DNA from: Drosophila persimilis
Lineage: Eukaryota; Arthropoda; Insecta; Diptera; Drosophilidae
DNA: 64,000 nucleotides
Assembly: GCF_003286085.1 (NCBI RefSeq)
Contig: NW_020825288.1
Span: forward strand, 17,236,001-17,300,000
Direction: 5' to 3'
The stretch's first letter is position 1, and each line of letters begins with the position of its first letter. This document shows positions 25,342 to 35,769 of this stretch, piece after piece. A model generated the notes under the pieces. It did no database searches. It worked only from the letters and a program-made list of their open reading frames with translations, and was not told the origin of the DNA. Position numbers and translations under genes: made by a program.

Positions 25342-27301
25342 TTATTCGTGGGACCGCATCTGTTTCAAGACCTCATCGTACACGTATTTCTTGGCTTCCG
25401 TTCCCCAGATGAAATCCAAATGCGCCCATTTCTCGAAGGGCACCAGGTAGTCCAGGCCCAAGTTGGGAAGCTCGTCTCGCAGCTGCCGCACATCACCCAC
25501 GTCACACATCCAGTCGTTCGCTCCATAGTAGAGCATGACGGGGGACTTGGCGTTGGCTAGCTTGTAGTTGGGGGGGAAGTACGATCCGTACTCGTAGGGG
25601 TTACGCAGAGCGGTGTAGTCGAACTTTCGGAACTTGCCCGAGTTGTACTCCTGGCAGAAGTGCAGGTTCTGGTTGACGGAAGCACCTGCCGGAGAGGTGG
25701 CCTTGATATGCTCCAATAGTTCCTGAAAAAAGTTTCATATTAGAAATATAAATGAGAACCGCACACGTATGTAACTTCAACATGCAAGAAAAAGATATGG
25801 AGAAGGTGGATATTTTCACTAAAAGAGAATTCTGACTTTTAAATCTCAGCCATAACTACTAAGACACACTGGGAGAGAGCGAGACTGCGATGGAGAGAGA
25901 AACGATCCGATCGCAACGATCTTATCTTATCTAGTAGAAAAGATCATTATTTATTACTCTCCATTCCCGATTTTGACCGTATCATCAATACACGTCAATA
26001 CAATACGCGTTGTAGCTATACACTTATTTTAGTGTGATGTTACAGGACCCTCCCTCCACAAAAAATCAGGTAATTTAGTCGTTATAGTCTGTGAGATCTA
26101 GGCGCTTATAAAGTCTGACGGCTGGAAAGGTATTTCTATATCGATTCGACTATTGATGCTCAGGAAGAACTATCACATTTACAGGAACAGGGGTAGCTAA
26201 ACTATATATATATACGGTCCTGATTATTGATTACTACACTCTACTCTACACTAGACATTCTGCAGTACGCATTAGTTCCTTCAGAGACAGAAGGGGACTG
26301 ACACTTGTTAGTACTGGTATTAGAGCAATCGGAACACCTAAGATGGTTCTATAGTAATACACTATTGATACTGATACGATACTGATTATCGTTTGCAGGT
26401 ATACGTTCGTTGACATCATATATAAAGAGAGAAGTACTCACATAATCCAGCTGATCGGAGTCGTAGCCGCCGATTAGGAAGATCTCGTTGGCACACATTT
26501 CGGCGTAAGGGGAGGTGGCCTGGCACATCTCGATGCCCAGATCCTGCTTGAACTTGTTGCTGGGCATGAACTCCATGGAACCGACGAGCTCCACCATGGC
26601 ATTGGGCTGGCCGAGGATAGGTGCAAAGGCGCGGGTCATGGGACTCTTCATGTTGCCCATGTAGGCGGCCGGACCCAGTAGATGGGCGGACTTGATTTTG
26701 TTGTTGTACTCAGGCTTCTCGGAAACCATGACCAGGTATACGGTGGTACCCTGTGAGTGTCCCACGTACTGCACCTGCGTCTGTCCAGTAACCTCCAGAG
26801 CGTAGTCGATCATGGCGGGCACGTCGTAGATGCCAATCTCGTTCCAGCTGAAGTTCCAGAAGAGCTGCCAATAAGTAGGCCAGTACTTGTGCGCCTTGGA
26901 GTAAGTGTTTCCGCGCGCATTGCCCATCCAGACATCGTAGCCTGCATCGGAGAGGATGTAGGCCAGCGACTTCTCGGGTCCCATCAGAACCCAGTCCGAA
27001 GAGGAGCTGAGCATGCCGTGCATCAGAAAGGCCACGGGTCTGTTGGGGGTATAGCCCGTCTTTGGGGAGTAGGGGATGCGATGCATGGTCAGGATGTAGT
27101 TGTCGCTGGTGGTCACCGTGTGGCGCTCCATCGGATACCCATCGTCCTCGATGCGCTCTCCCTATAATAATGTCTGATAATAGCAGAAGTGCCCCTCACT
27201 CGTATTCCTTGCACACTTACGCAATCGGAGATGGGTCGGCTCCCAGCCAGGACCAGGCCTAGGCCGATCAACACTATGGATAATTGTAGGGTTCGTCTCA
27301 T
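25342..27301 (-). CDS. Lip3: Secreted acid lipase (abhydrolase / AB-hydrolase-associated lipase)
   Basis: Three exons, 27221-27301, 26442-27161 and 25342-25722, are all joined in phase 0 and give 393 residues. Exon 1 is almost entirely a signal peptide. Exon 2 begins GERIEDDGYPMERHTVTTSDNY, the N-terminal lipase-associated region, and contains the oxyanion-side LMHGMLSSSSDW. It also carries the nucleophile elbow GHSQGTT, with the catalytic Ser. Exon 3 supplies the acid (GANDWMCDVGD) and the His (KWAHLDFIWG) of the triad. The family hydrolyses triacylglycerol or cholesteryl esters, mostly in the gut lumen or lysosome. Length and sequence fit D. melanogaster Lip3 (CG8823), but closely related paralogues exist. 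A TATA box and initiator lie 8-43 bp upstream. Confidence 0.88.
25723..26441 (-). other. Intron 2 of Lip3 (719 bp)
   Basis: The boundaries are GTGAGT at the donor and TTTTTTCAG at the acceptor. The intron is much longer than intron 1 (59 bp). It is AT-rich, with no second open frame, RNA fold or recognisable mobile element. Confidence 0.8.
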
Positions 27302-27336
27302 CGCGCAACTGTGGTCCGAGCACCCTCGGATTCCTC

Positions 27337-27344
27337 CTTTTATA
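27337..27344 (-). promoter_or_regulatory. TATA box of Lip3
   Basis: On the minus strand TATAAAAG is followed 34 bases later by an initiator-like CCACAGTT at about 27307-27314. The 5' UTR would be only about 8 nt before the ATG at 27301. Confidence 0.75.
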
Positions 27345-28530
27345 GGGGTCTGCTGACCATTATCTTCAGATACGACTAGTTGGCCGCAATCAGATTTATT
27401 GTCTGCTGATATAGACGCGACTGAAGCTTGTTCGAACTGACCCCCCCGAATCAGTTAAATATATATTCGTAATATAGTATGCAGAGAGATAGATAGACTT
27501 TGGTCTAATCAGTTTCTTGTTCTGATCGAAATCATTGGTTTCCAATTTACGATCGAAAACCTGGACCCCCAACCCAGCACCTGTTTTTATTATCATTTTC
27601 CAATTATTTTGATACCCCCCATTTAGAACGAGTTCAAGGGCGTATTACACTTTTCATTGATGTATGCAACAGGTATAATGGTGTGATGTAATGGGAAGAG
27701 TAAGAAAATGACTAAGTTCCCTAGCAAACCAACTAAGTAATATTCAATTAAGCCAAAGACTGGGGTATTATAGTATTAGAAATGATATAGGTGCACACAA
27801 ATAATAATAGTAAAGGGATTCAACCCTCTTGACAACCTTGACGACTGGAAAGAGGTGGAAAGGACTCCTTTTCGAACCAAAAGAAATCGATCAAAATAAT
27901 TATCCTAAAATATGCCCGGTTTGTTTTATAGATATAATATAAAGAAATAGTGCAGCTTAATGTATTAAAATAAGTAAGAGATACTCTTAAGCGGTAGAGG
28001 TCACTGAGAGACGAGTTTTGGCTATAATTTAATTTCAAATGAAATCTTTACTAGTGGGTATCTTATAGTGTATAAAGTAGTCAAACCAAGCAGAGTATAG
28101 TATAGTATTTTGACTGGCTTTTGTTTTTATATTAACTCGTTTATGCAGAGATAACTGTTAAAAATAGAAAGTGCGATTACCAAAAGACGACACTTTCTCA
28201 GGAATTTCTGTGCGCACTTCGTCAGCATGCCTCTGGGTTCTTGGCCACATTTTGGTGTAGGGCTTTTCTGGCAACATTTCTGTGGGCAGGAGCTCTTTTT
28301 CACGGCCCTTAACTGAAATCAGAGCAAATTGAATATTGATTTCTGGGGACCACACATGATTGGTGGTCTGGTGTCTAGCACACGTATGCCGTGGACTGGC
28401 TCCCCATGACGACGCTTGACCACAACATTGCCTCCTGTGTGGGAAGTGGACATGTCAGAACGGCCACATATGACATTCGAAGGTACATTTTTGACGCGAG
28501 TGGAGTAGAACTAGCCAAAGTGATCCCAAA
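27345..28530. other. Intergenic DNA between Lip3 and the small membrane protein gene
   Basis: AT-rich sequence; no open frame with a recognisable product on either strand. The promoter of the following gene must be in the right part, but shows no TATA box I trust. Confidence 0.5.
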
Positions 28531-28894
28531 ATGAAGAATCAGCAAGTGTTGGTTGACTACTGGACCATGCTCAAGACCTCTGGGCTATGCCTACTGCTGG
28601 CCTTCTGTGGATTCGTACTCCTCAAGTAAGCGCGAGTCCCCTGATGGGAGAGCTCCCTTGTAACTCGGAGTTTATTCCAGGATGGTGCAAACTGTATTCT
28701 GGCTGCCGGGGCACCTGAAGAAGAACCAACAGCGGCTGGAGGAACTGGCCAAGCAGTACGCCAAAGAGATTGGGGACGACGAGCGGGCCGAGATCGAGAA
28801 ACTCTTCAACAGCAACGAGCCGCTGACGGAGGAGCGGATCAACCAGTTGCTGGACAAGCCGGCGGACGCGGTCGAGCCCAAGAAGGACCAGTAG
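28531..28894 (+). CDS. Small single-pass membrane protein, function unknown
   Basis: Exons 28531-28625 and 28681-28894 are joined as AA|G across a 55-bp intron, giving 102 residues. Residues about 15-38 (from SGLCLLLAFCGFVLLK through the following VQTVFW) form one hydrophobic segment. The remaining C-terminal half is strongly charged and helical (KKNQQRLEELAKQYAKEIG...), ending EPKKDQ. There is no signal-peptide cleavage motif, so it looks like an N-terminally anchored protein with a soluble helical tail. I do not recognise the family. The short intron with matching phase and a codon-biased second exon make it a real gene. Confidence 0.75.
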
Positions 28895-28914
28895 ACTAGA
28901 TCGCACGCATGTTT

Positions 28915-28933
28915 TATATATATATATATATAT
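28915..28933. repeat. (TA)n microsatellite in the 3' UTR
   Basis: A perfect TA run starts 21 bases after the stop codon of the small membrane protein gene. Confidence 0.8.
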
Positions 28934-29742
28934 GTATTTTAGTGTATAATCGATATTTCTTGATACAGGTTCTAGTTCTTATTTGCATATCGTATATGTA
29001 ACTCACAAACAATCAATCGGTTAACCAATTCATTAATAATGCACAATAGCTCAATTACTGCGGGGAGAACGTATAATAGGTGTTATTATTGTGTCTGCTG
29101 CTGCTGATTCTGCTGCTGTGTAGGGAGCAGCTATGTGTGTATATTCGCTACTGATATATGCGGACTCAGAGCCCTTTCCTGCATCGTTACCAAAGATACT
29201 CCGCTCCTGCGACCTCCTCGACCGCATTGTTCCTAACTAACTCATATCAAATACAAGCAAGTGTACCATTTACTACGCAGTAATTATTCTACTTTCTGTG
29301 TTAGATTCATGTTAAAAGCTCAAAATAGCGAAAGTCTCCATCTGTTGAGGGGTTCAGTAATTAATTTTGCTATGGTTCCTAAAAATACCGTGTACTTAAG
29401 GGGGTTTCTCTGTCTCGTCCTCTGCCTGACAACAAAAATATCACGAGAATCTTTTGCTATATTACACATAGGATAAAAACATATCCATTAATCAACTTGG
29501 AAGTGCCAATCGACCGGGTAATTTTGAGTACTCACAATAAAAAACATAGGGCTAAGTCTAATGAAAGAGTCCTAGGCAATTCCGAGAGAGAGCATCTTCA
29601 AATCTGTTTGTTAAATGTCGATAGCTGATAGCTGGTAGCTGATGGGGATTATGCATGTATACATTTATATATATATATTTATATATAGATAGATTTATAT
29701 TATTCTGATAACATTTGCTAAAGCGCTGCGCTACGCCGCGCT
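28934..29742. other. Region between two convergent genes
   Basis: This contains the rest of the 3' UTR of the small membrane protein gene (+) and the 3' UTR of the secreted protein gene (-). It includes a CTG/CTGCTG patch near 29095-29125 and an AT-rich stretch near 29665-29700. No gene was seen. Confidence 0.5.
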
Positions 29743-32071
29743 CTACTGGCTGGGAGTATGTATTGGAAGCCTGTAAAATGGATTGGCCAGGTTGACCCGT
29801 GCTGCCGGCAGCAGTTCTGGATGCTCGGTCAACGTGTCTGACAAGGCGCTAAGTAGCACTCCTGAAACGGAATTAATTGAGAGATTCATTAATTTATTCA
29901 TCTTGGGTGATAGCCGGACTTACGTAATACTTTTTTCTGCAAATCAACGGGTATAACGCCTAGGTTGCCCTCATGTTCCAGGAACTCGGTTAGCTTCTGC
30001 AACTCCATTTGTGCCTCATCGGATCCATGGGCCAGGGACTGGGCAAACATCACCTAATCAGGAAGACAATCAATCGTTTAATGGAGCACTCAGAGCTAGG
30101 CTAGGCTATTTCTTGTTGCTACCTTTGCCAGCTTGTAGAGGATCTCCTCCAGGGAGTACTCGTTGTACAGGTACTCAACTATCTTGGCCCGACCCTCGTC
30201 ATAGTCGGTTAGTTCTAAGAAAATGGTATAACGTTGAGGAATCTACATATGACTAATATGTCTGGTTAATTCCCACCTTGTTGCGCCTCATTATCCATAT
30301 CCTTCAGCTTGTTCCAGAAGTTGAAGCTATCAAAGGTTTTCACTGGCACGGCTCCTGCCTGCGGCGCAATCCCCTCTGCAGCATGCACATCCGGGAAGGG
30401 TTTCTCCGTAGTTGTACTCGTGGTACTGGTAGTTGTTGTTGTTGTGGATGTTGTTGATGTCGTGGGGCTGGGCGGACTGTGGCGCTTCAGCTGGTTCTGG
30501 CGGACCTCCTCGGGGAAAATGCGGTTGGCATAGGATCGCTGCAGGAACTCAATGCCCAGACGAATATCCTGCAAGAACTTGAGAGCATTCTCTCTGGTGA
30601 TCTGGGGGATAGAAAGATAAAATTGAGAATCGGACGGCCACGGAGAAGTTGGGTGATAACCAACCACTCTTCCACTGACTAGTTCCTCAACTGCCTTGAC
30701 TACAGCCGTCTCGTCGCCAGTCCAAAATATATACTGAGCCATGTCGAATGAGGAGTACTGTCCATTAGGACTGTGCAGTAGCCCCTGGACCGTCTGGAAA
30801 ACAGATTCGCAAAGAGATTCGATTAGCCAGAGAGCGAACAAGGTGAAGCTACAAAAATGACTGGATTGAGGTTAAATTTTCGCTGAAATTTGCCAATTTA
30901 TTGCCAATCAATGGTCAATGGTCTGTGATCGGATATCGGTTATCGGTGATTTGTCATAAAAACCTTGGCCGTTATCTTCGGCGCGCTAGACCTCCGTTCC
31001 GGATTCCATGACACCACATCAAAGATGATGTCCCCAATGGTCTCCTTGTTGACGTCGTGGTCGTGGCTGTGGGGTCCTGCCACCTTGGGAGGTGTCAGGG
31101 CGGTCAGTTCCGTTTCCGCTGCAGCTGCTTCGATATTATCTGGCACGGCCGCATCCCCTCCAGACTCGGATTCGGGTTCGTGATCAGGTTCAGGTTCAGG
31201 TTGAGATTCGGCTGCTACTTGGGGCTCAGATTCGGGCTCGGGCTCGGGCTCGGGCTCAGGCTTTGGTTCCTCAGGTGGTGCTGGCGTTGTGGTTGTGGTT
31301 GTTGTTGTGGTGCTTGTGGACGTGGTTGAGGATGTTGGCAACACCTCCGGATTCTGGCCGAAGGCTAGACGAGCTGCACCGTAAAATGCCTGTTGGTTTT
31401 TGGGTGGTTTCGTGGATATACACTTGGATTTTCAAAAGACACATTTGGTGTTTACAAGGCGTGAGAGAGAGAGAGCAGGCAAGCCACACTACCGACTGGG
31501 AGGAGGGCTGGGGCTGGGATGGGGCTTACCTTGGCATGAACCGTCGGCTCGACCACCGTCTTGACGGCTGTCTTCGGCTCCTCCAGCTGTGAGCGTTCGC
31601 TCTCCTCCTTTGACGTGGCCGTCGTGGTCGTGGCAGAGGTACTGGTGGTGGTTGTAGTCGATATCAGCGGCGTGGCCACCTCCAGCTGCCGCTCCAAATC
31701 CGGCAGGATGTTCACGTTAGCACTTTGATGGGGCTCGGGGGCGGCGGCACCCTCCTCCACGCTCTCCTTGGTAGTAGTGCTGGTGCGGGCGGTGCTACCG
31801 TCATGCTGCCGCTTGCTCACACCCACCTGCTCCTTCCGCAGCTGGTCCAGCTCGCCGACATCGTCCTCTATTTGGGGGAAGACCGCATCGTTGCGCTTAA
31901 CGGCATGGACTTCGTGCGAGGGATCTGTGGGAGGGACCTGGATTAGCACTGGGTCCACTACGGTGCGGCGGCTCGGTTCTCACTGTAGATATAGGGCAGC
32001 AGGGCCGGGTAGGCCTGCGCTAGGCCGAAGCACGCCAGCAAGAAGATGGCCACCAAGTTGCTTGAAAACAT
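29743..32071 (-). CDS. Secreted Thr-rich, Glu/Pro-repeat protein with a conserved helical C-terminal part; function unknown
   Basis: Eight exons (31984-32071, 31530-31924, 30964-31389, 30665-30793, 30277-30601, 30123-30214, 29924-30053, 29743-29861) join in matching phases to 567 residues. A signal peptide (MFSSNLVAIFLLACFGLAQA) opens the protein. Low-complexity mucin-like segments follow, with Thr/Ser runs in exons 2, 3 and 5 that could be O-glycosylated. An acidic Glu-Pro repeat lies in exon 3. Between and after these are ordered segments: FDMAQYIFWTGDETAVVKAV, then LKFLQDIRLGIEFLQRSYAN, then a helical C-terminal region of about 110 residues (YDEGRAKIVEYLYNEYSLEE, LQKKVLRVLLSALSDTLTEH). That pattern suggests an extracellular protein with two conserved alpha-helical modules separated by spacer. 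It may be the orthologue of an uncharacterised fly gene such as CG9813, but I am not sure. Confidence 0.8.
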
Positions 32072-33791
32072 GCCGCGTATTCCAGATCTGAAAGTCGCAT
32101 TAGACATAATTTATTCGATTACCACCGAGGGCTCGATTAGGCGCACACCAACACTAACATCCGTGAAGATGTAACGGCCCGGCCCCAAAAGGAAACACAC
32201 AATACAGCGGACACACACACACATGCACATATCCAAATCACGCTAAAAATAACACAAGAAATCGATAAAACAGCACAACAAGAAAACAGCCAAAGTAAAG
32301 CAGTAAAAAAGCCAGTAAGAACGCAGTAATCGACTAAAAGATACTCCCTACTCGGATGTATAGCGTGTGCACTGGTCGGAGCCATTTGGAATTCAACAGG
32401 CACAAGCCTTCCCTTTTCCGAAAAAGATTTGCTGAAGATTGTTTCCACTTAACGGAGGGCTGAATTTCAAAATTCAAACGACTATCAAAGCTGATGAAGA
32501 ATAGCCTTTTTAAGTTTTTAAGTTGGCAGGGGCCCTCCCTCCTCTTGTTACATCTGCCGAACGCATATACCTTGTTCTCTACGAGTACCGGGTATTTAAA
32601 GAAGCGGGGCGAGAAGGCGGACAACAACAAAGCACCAAACATGCCAACTTTCGCTCCCACTGCGCCATAGTCCCATCGGACTCACACACACCACAGAGAA
32701 AGCTTTTCTTTTGGCGTGAATTGGGTAAATTGGCCGCATAAGCGAATTATCGATGTCATTGGAGGAACACTTGAGCACGTTTTGGAATCCCAGTTGTGGG
32801 CGCTATAAAAGAGCCACCAGAGACAGAGGCAAGTGTTTGCAGCGTTGCTGCAATTGCACCACACACACATACAATAACACAAACACACATGTACAATCAC
32901 ATGTAAAAACAAGAACCCGCTCGATTGGGCCGCAACGCACTTTATCGAACAAATAAGTTCTTTCTATAATATTTCTGAAAAGTATGCTACATATCTTTGA
33001 TTTGCAAAATTTACAAATATTTGACAATCGACAAAACTTCCTCAAGCCAATATAATTTTTACCTCTCAGATTTAAGACAAAAAAACACGTCCGATGCGTT
33101 CGAAGGGAGAAAATGTATAAACCTATCAGTACCGTTAGTACTGTGGGTCCGACAAGGTATAAGAAACTAGGGTGAGGCCTCTTGACGCTCTTTTAGGGAC
33201 CAAAGCTGTGAAGTGGCCTTTTCTCTTTCATTGCGACAAATGTGTTTCGCCCCACATTTGGGGCACACTATCCATGTAATCTGCATAGTACGCTAAAATC
33301 GAATCAAAAAAATTCTGAACAAAGAATCATATTTAGTAGCCACCATTAAAGCATTTATGAAGTTTGTGTGAGCCCAAACAACCAAAAAATCATTTAGTCG
33401 TGCTCCCACAGAATTTCATAAGCGTTTAAAAGAAAACTGTGCCATAAGAGGCGCTGATTTAATCTAATTGTTTGAATAGCCGTACCCTTACCGGGTAACC
33501 ATCAGCAGAGTAATATTTAACTGGTCAGATGTTTGTAACGCATCTCCGACAAGTACATTTTCTTAATCAAGATGACAATTTACTTCAACCATGTCCATCT
33601 TAATGTTTCTACAGGAGCATGTCCCTCATTTCTTAAGCTATATGGATGCACTGAAATAAAGAAGGATGGATTTCTCACTGGCTCAGTGCTATTTGAGATC
33701 CCACATGTTCTAATCAATGTAAACATCTTCCATTTACCAACAAGTTTTCTTAGATTTATTACATTAAGAACACTACGAAGAGCCTAGGAAA
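32072..33791. other. Upstream region of the secreted protein gene and intergenic DNA
   Basis: The secreted protein gene's own 5' UTR (minus) should lie near 32072-32450. A well-formed TATAAAAG on the opposite (+) strand is at 32804-32811. CA-rich stretches are at 32211-32222 and 32861-32892. No coding exon is recognisable on either strand. Confidence 0.45.
32804..32811 (+). promoter_or_regulatory. Orphan TATA box on the + strand
   Basis: TATAAAAG in a GC-rich setting is followed by a purine-rich leader-like sequence. No coding exon on this strand could be tied to it, so it may drive an unseen non-coding transcript or be fortuitous. Confidence 0.3.
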
Positions 33792-34124
33792 CTAACTGCA
33801 GCCGGGGAAAGGTTCAACACGGTTCTTGCGGAGCACAAACTGTATTTTGCGGTTCATGTCTTCATTGTAGATGGCTTTGCACTTCTCAAAGTTCACACGG
33901 CGACGCACCTAAAAGAGATCAGTCAGAATTAACGTGTTGTTTAGATATGAATACGGAGGAACAGGCCGTCCACCCACCTGGTAGGGCTTCTCATAGAAAC
34001 GCGTGCGGCGAAACTGATCAAGAATCTCTTCCTTTCCCAGCACGCGGTTGAGCATGCGGCAGGCCTCTTCCACATTGTTATTTTGCACTAGCACAGTGCG
34101 GGCCAGGAACTGGACGTGCCTCAT
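33792..34124 (-). CDS. mRpS21: Mitochondrial small ribosomal subunit protein bS21m
   Basis: Exons 33978-34124 and 33792-33908 are joined in phase 0 across a 69-bp intron, giving 87 residues. The protein begins MRHVQFLARTVLVQNNNVEE and continues with the S21 family core: RRTRFYEKPYQ, VRRRVNFEKCKAIYNEDM, ending PFPGCS. That is the normal length for the fly protein. It is a component of the mitochondrial 28S ribosomal subunit. The ATG at 34124 is chosen because it gives the conserved N-terminus; upstream in-frame sequence has no other ATG. A DRE-type site (TATCGATA) lies 300 bp upstream, in keeping with a housekeeping promoter. Confidence 0.95.
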
Positions 34125-34420
34125 GTTGTCCGATTTCAACTTTTATTTCAATTTTCAATAAACAAAATAAATATTTATTAAGTAACCAGGCGGCAGTAGT
34201 TCGATTGTTTTCACAAGAAAAATCGATAGTTGGTTCATTTGATTCAATTGATTCATTTGGAACCATCTTAGAGATGCTGTAGTTCAACATAATATCATTA
34301 ATGTTCTTAAATTGATCAAACAAAATAATATAATATATTAAACAATATACCATAAACAATAAACAATATACCATATTCTGACGTCGAAATTTCAGCTTGG
34401 CGCGGAGCAGTAGTCGATAG

Positions 34421-34428
34421 TATCGATA
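34421..34428. promoter_or_regulatory. DRE / BEAF-type TATCGATA site
   Basis: A perfect palindromic TATCGATA lies in the divergent region between mRpS21 and Droj2, preceded by another CGATA. DREF and BEAF-32 bind such sites at Drosophila housekeeping promoters. Use here is an inference. Confidence 0.55.
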
Positions 34429-34573
34429 GCCGTCAAAAGGTTATTGGCTCCGACGAGGTGTCTTCTACACACTTCATTCATGCTTTGACCTTTTTTGTTA
34501 AAACGTTTTTTTTTAAATAAAACGCAATAAAAAGGAGTTTATTTCAACATATCTTTTAGAAAATTGATATATT

Positions 34574-34748
34574 AATCGGATAAAATTATGTGTTCAGCTA
34601 TAGAAGACATATTTAGCTAGTAATATTCGACGGAATATCAAAAACGAGGAATATGTAAAATATAACTTGAATTCGTCAGTATATTTACGGTATATTTTGA
34701 AAATGAGGTATGTTGAGGTATATTTCTGAGGGTCGGACGGTATATTTT
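34574..34748 (+). repeat. Dispersed AT-rich promoter-proximal repeat, copy A
   Basis: About 175 bp matching copies B, C and D (reverse complements) along most of its length. The landmarks in order are AATCGGA, AGCTAGTAATATTC, GGAATATCAAAA, GAGGAATATG, CTTGAATTCGTCAGTATATT, CGGTATATTTTGAAAATGAG and GGTATATTTCTGAGGGTCGG. The last landmark, its right end, points to the first non-coding exon of Droj2 about 30-40 bp away. I do not recognise a named transposon. Confidence 0.8.
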
Positions 34749-34779
34749 ATCTCACTCCAAGCGTGGCGAGCACGGAAAA

Positions 34780-34877
34780 AGTAGTCAGTTTTATAAATTA
34801 TTGTAAAAAGTGTAATTATTAATAGCAAAAGTTAGTTTTGCTAGACACTCGAATACACGGCAGCGTTGATTTCAAAG
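34780..34877 (+). other. Probable 5' non-coding exon of Droj2
   Basis: This AT-rich leader ends in a strong donor (TTTCAAAG|GTAAGTGG at 34877/34878). A matching acceptor is just upstream of the Droj2 ATG (TTTCAG or TTAAACAG within 35738-35750). The left boundary is approximate. The intron would be about 870 bp and contains two HSE-like sites. Confidence 0.5.
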
Positions 34878-35432
34878 GTAAGTGGCGAGTCTGCAAATAA
34901 TTCCGTTGGTCTAATATGGCAGATTTCGTTTTGCATTCCCATTGTGTGTGTATTTGGTGGACTTCTCTGGCCTTTCCGCTTTTGTTAAGTAATCAGCGAT
35001 AATTAATTTTTCGTCAGCCAACGAGATGGGCTACGAAAATTGCATTTTACACATTCTTTTGTAAAATCGATTGAACTTGTTCTTTTCGCTCTCCCATGTG
35101 CCTCGTTCATTTTCGTGCAAATTATTCTGACGCAGCGTCTTGCGCGGCACATGTTTGTACCTAGCACACACACAAAGGCCAATGGGTGTGTGTGTGTGTG
35201 TATGTTCATGTACTTAACTTTATTTAGCGAACATTTATTGGCATGGTTTTCAAGAAACAGAAAGGCAATCAATTGAAAATTGAACAAAGTAGTTTCTGCA
35301 TTGCCCTTTATTCTGCTTTTCACTTTGTCCAAGTGCTGGGTGATTTTTTTCTTTCTTTCATTATCGTGCTCTTCTTTGCGGTCGCCGTTCGCAACGGCGC
35401 GGTGACCAGGGCTGCCAAACGCTGACGAAATT

Positions 35433-35440
35433 TTCTAGAA
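35433..35440. promoter_or_regulatory. Heat-shock-element-like TTCTAGAA
   Basis: A perfect inverted pair of HSF pentamer cores sits in the proposed first intron of Droj2. A second copy at 35562-35569 makes chance less likely. HSF binding is an inference. Confidence 0.4.
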
Positions 35441-35561
35441 ACTCTGGTGTGTGTATGCGTGTGTGCGCCCGTGTAGTCGTTGATGGGGCAGAAGGGCAGG
35501 GACGCAAGGTAGCGGCGTCAGCTGCTCATCGGTCGCCGACGGCATATTGAAATAGAAAAAC

Positions 35562-35569
35562 TTCTAGAA
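35562..35569. promoter_or_regulatory. Second heat-shock-element-like TTCTAGAA
   Basis: The same eight bases as at 35433, about 200 bp upstream of the Droj2 start codon. Together they could define a heat-inducible alternative promoter for this HSP40 gene. Confidence 0.4.
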
Positions 35570-35769
35570 AACGTGGACTGCGTCGCAGTTTTCGCGTACT
35601 ACTGCTCGGCGTTAACCTTGAACCGGGCCTTCCGGAAGCAGCACATATGCACACACTCATCCCAGAGATATGAAGGCATCGCACCGCCCGAGGTAGAGGG
35701 AATCGTAGAACTCTATAGTAATACTTCATTTCTGCTTTCAGTTAAACAGGTTCAATATATTAATACAAG

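Noticed and set aside
33572..33787. 71-codon + strand frame in intergenic DNA right of the secreted protein gene
   Set aside because: AT-rich sequence with no recognisable motif, splice partner or promoter.
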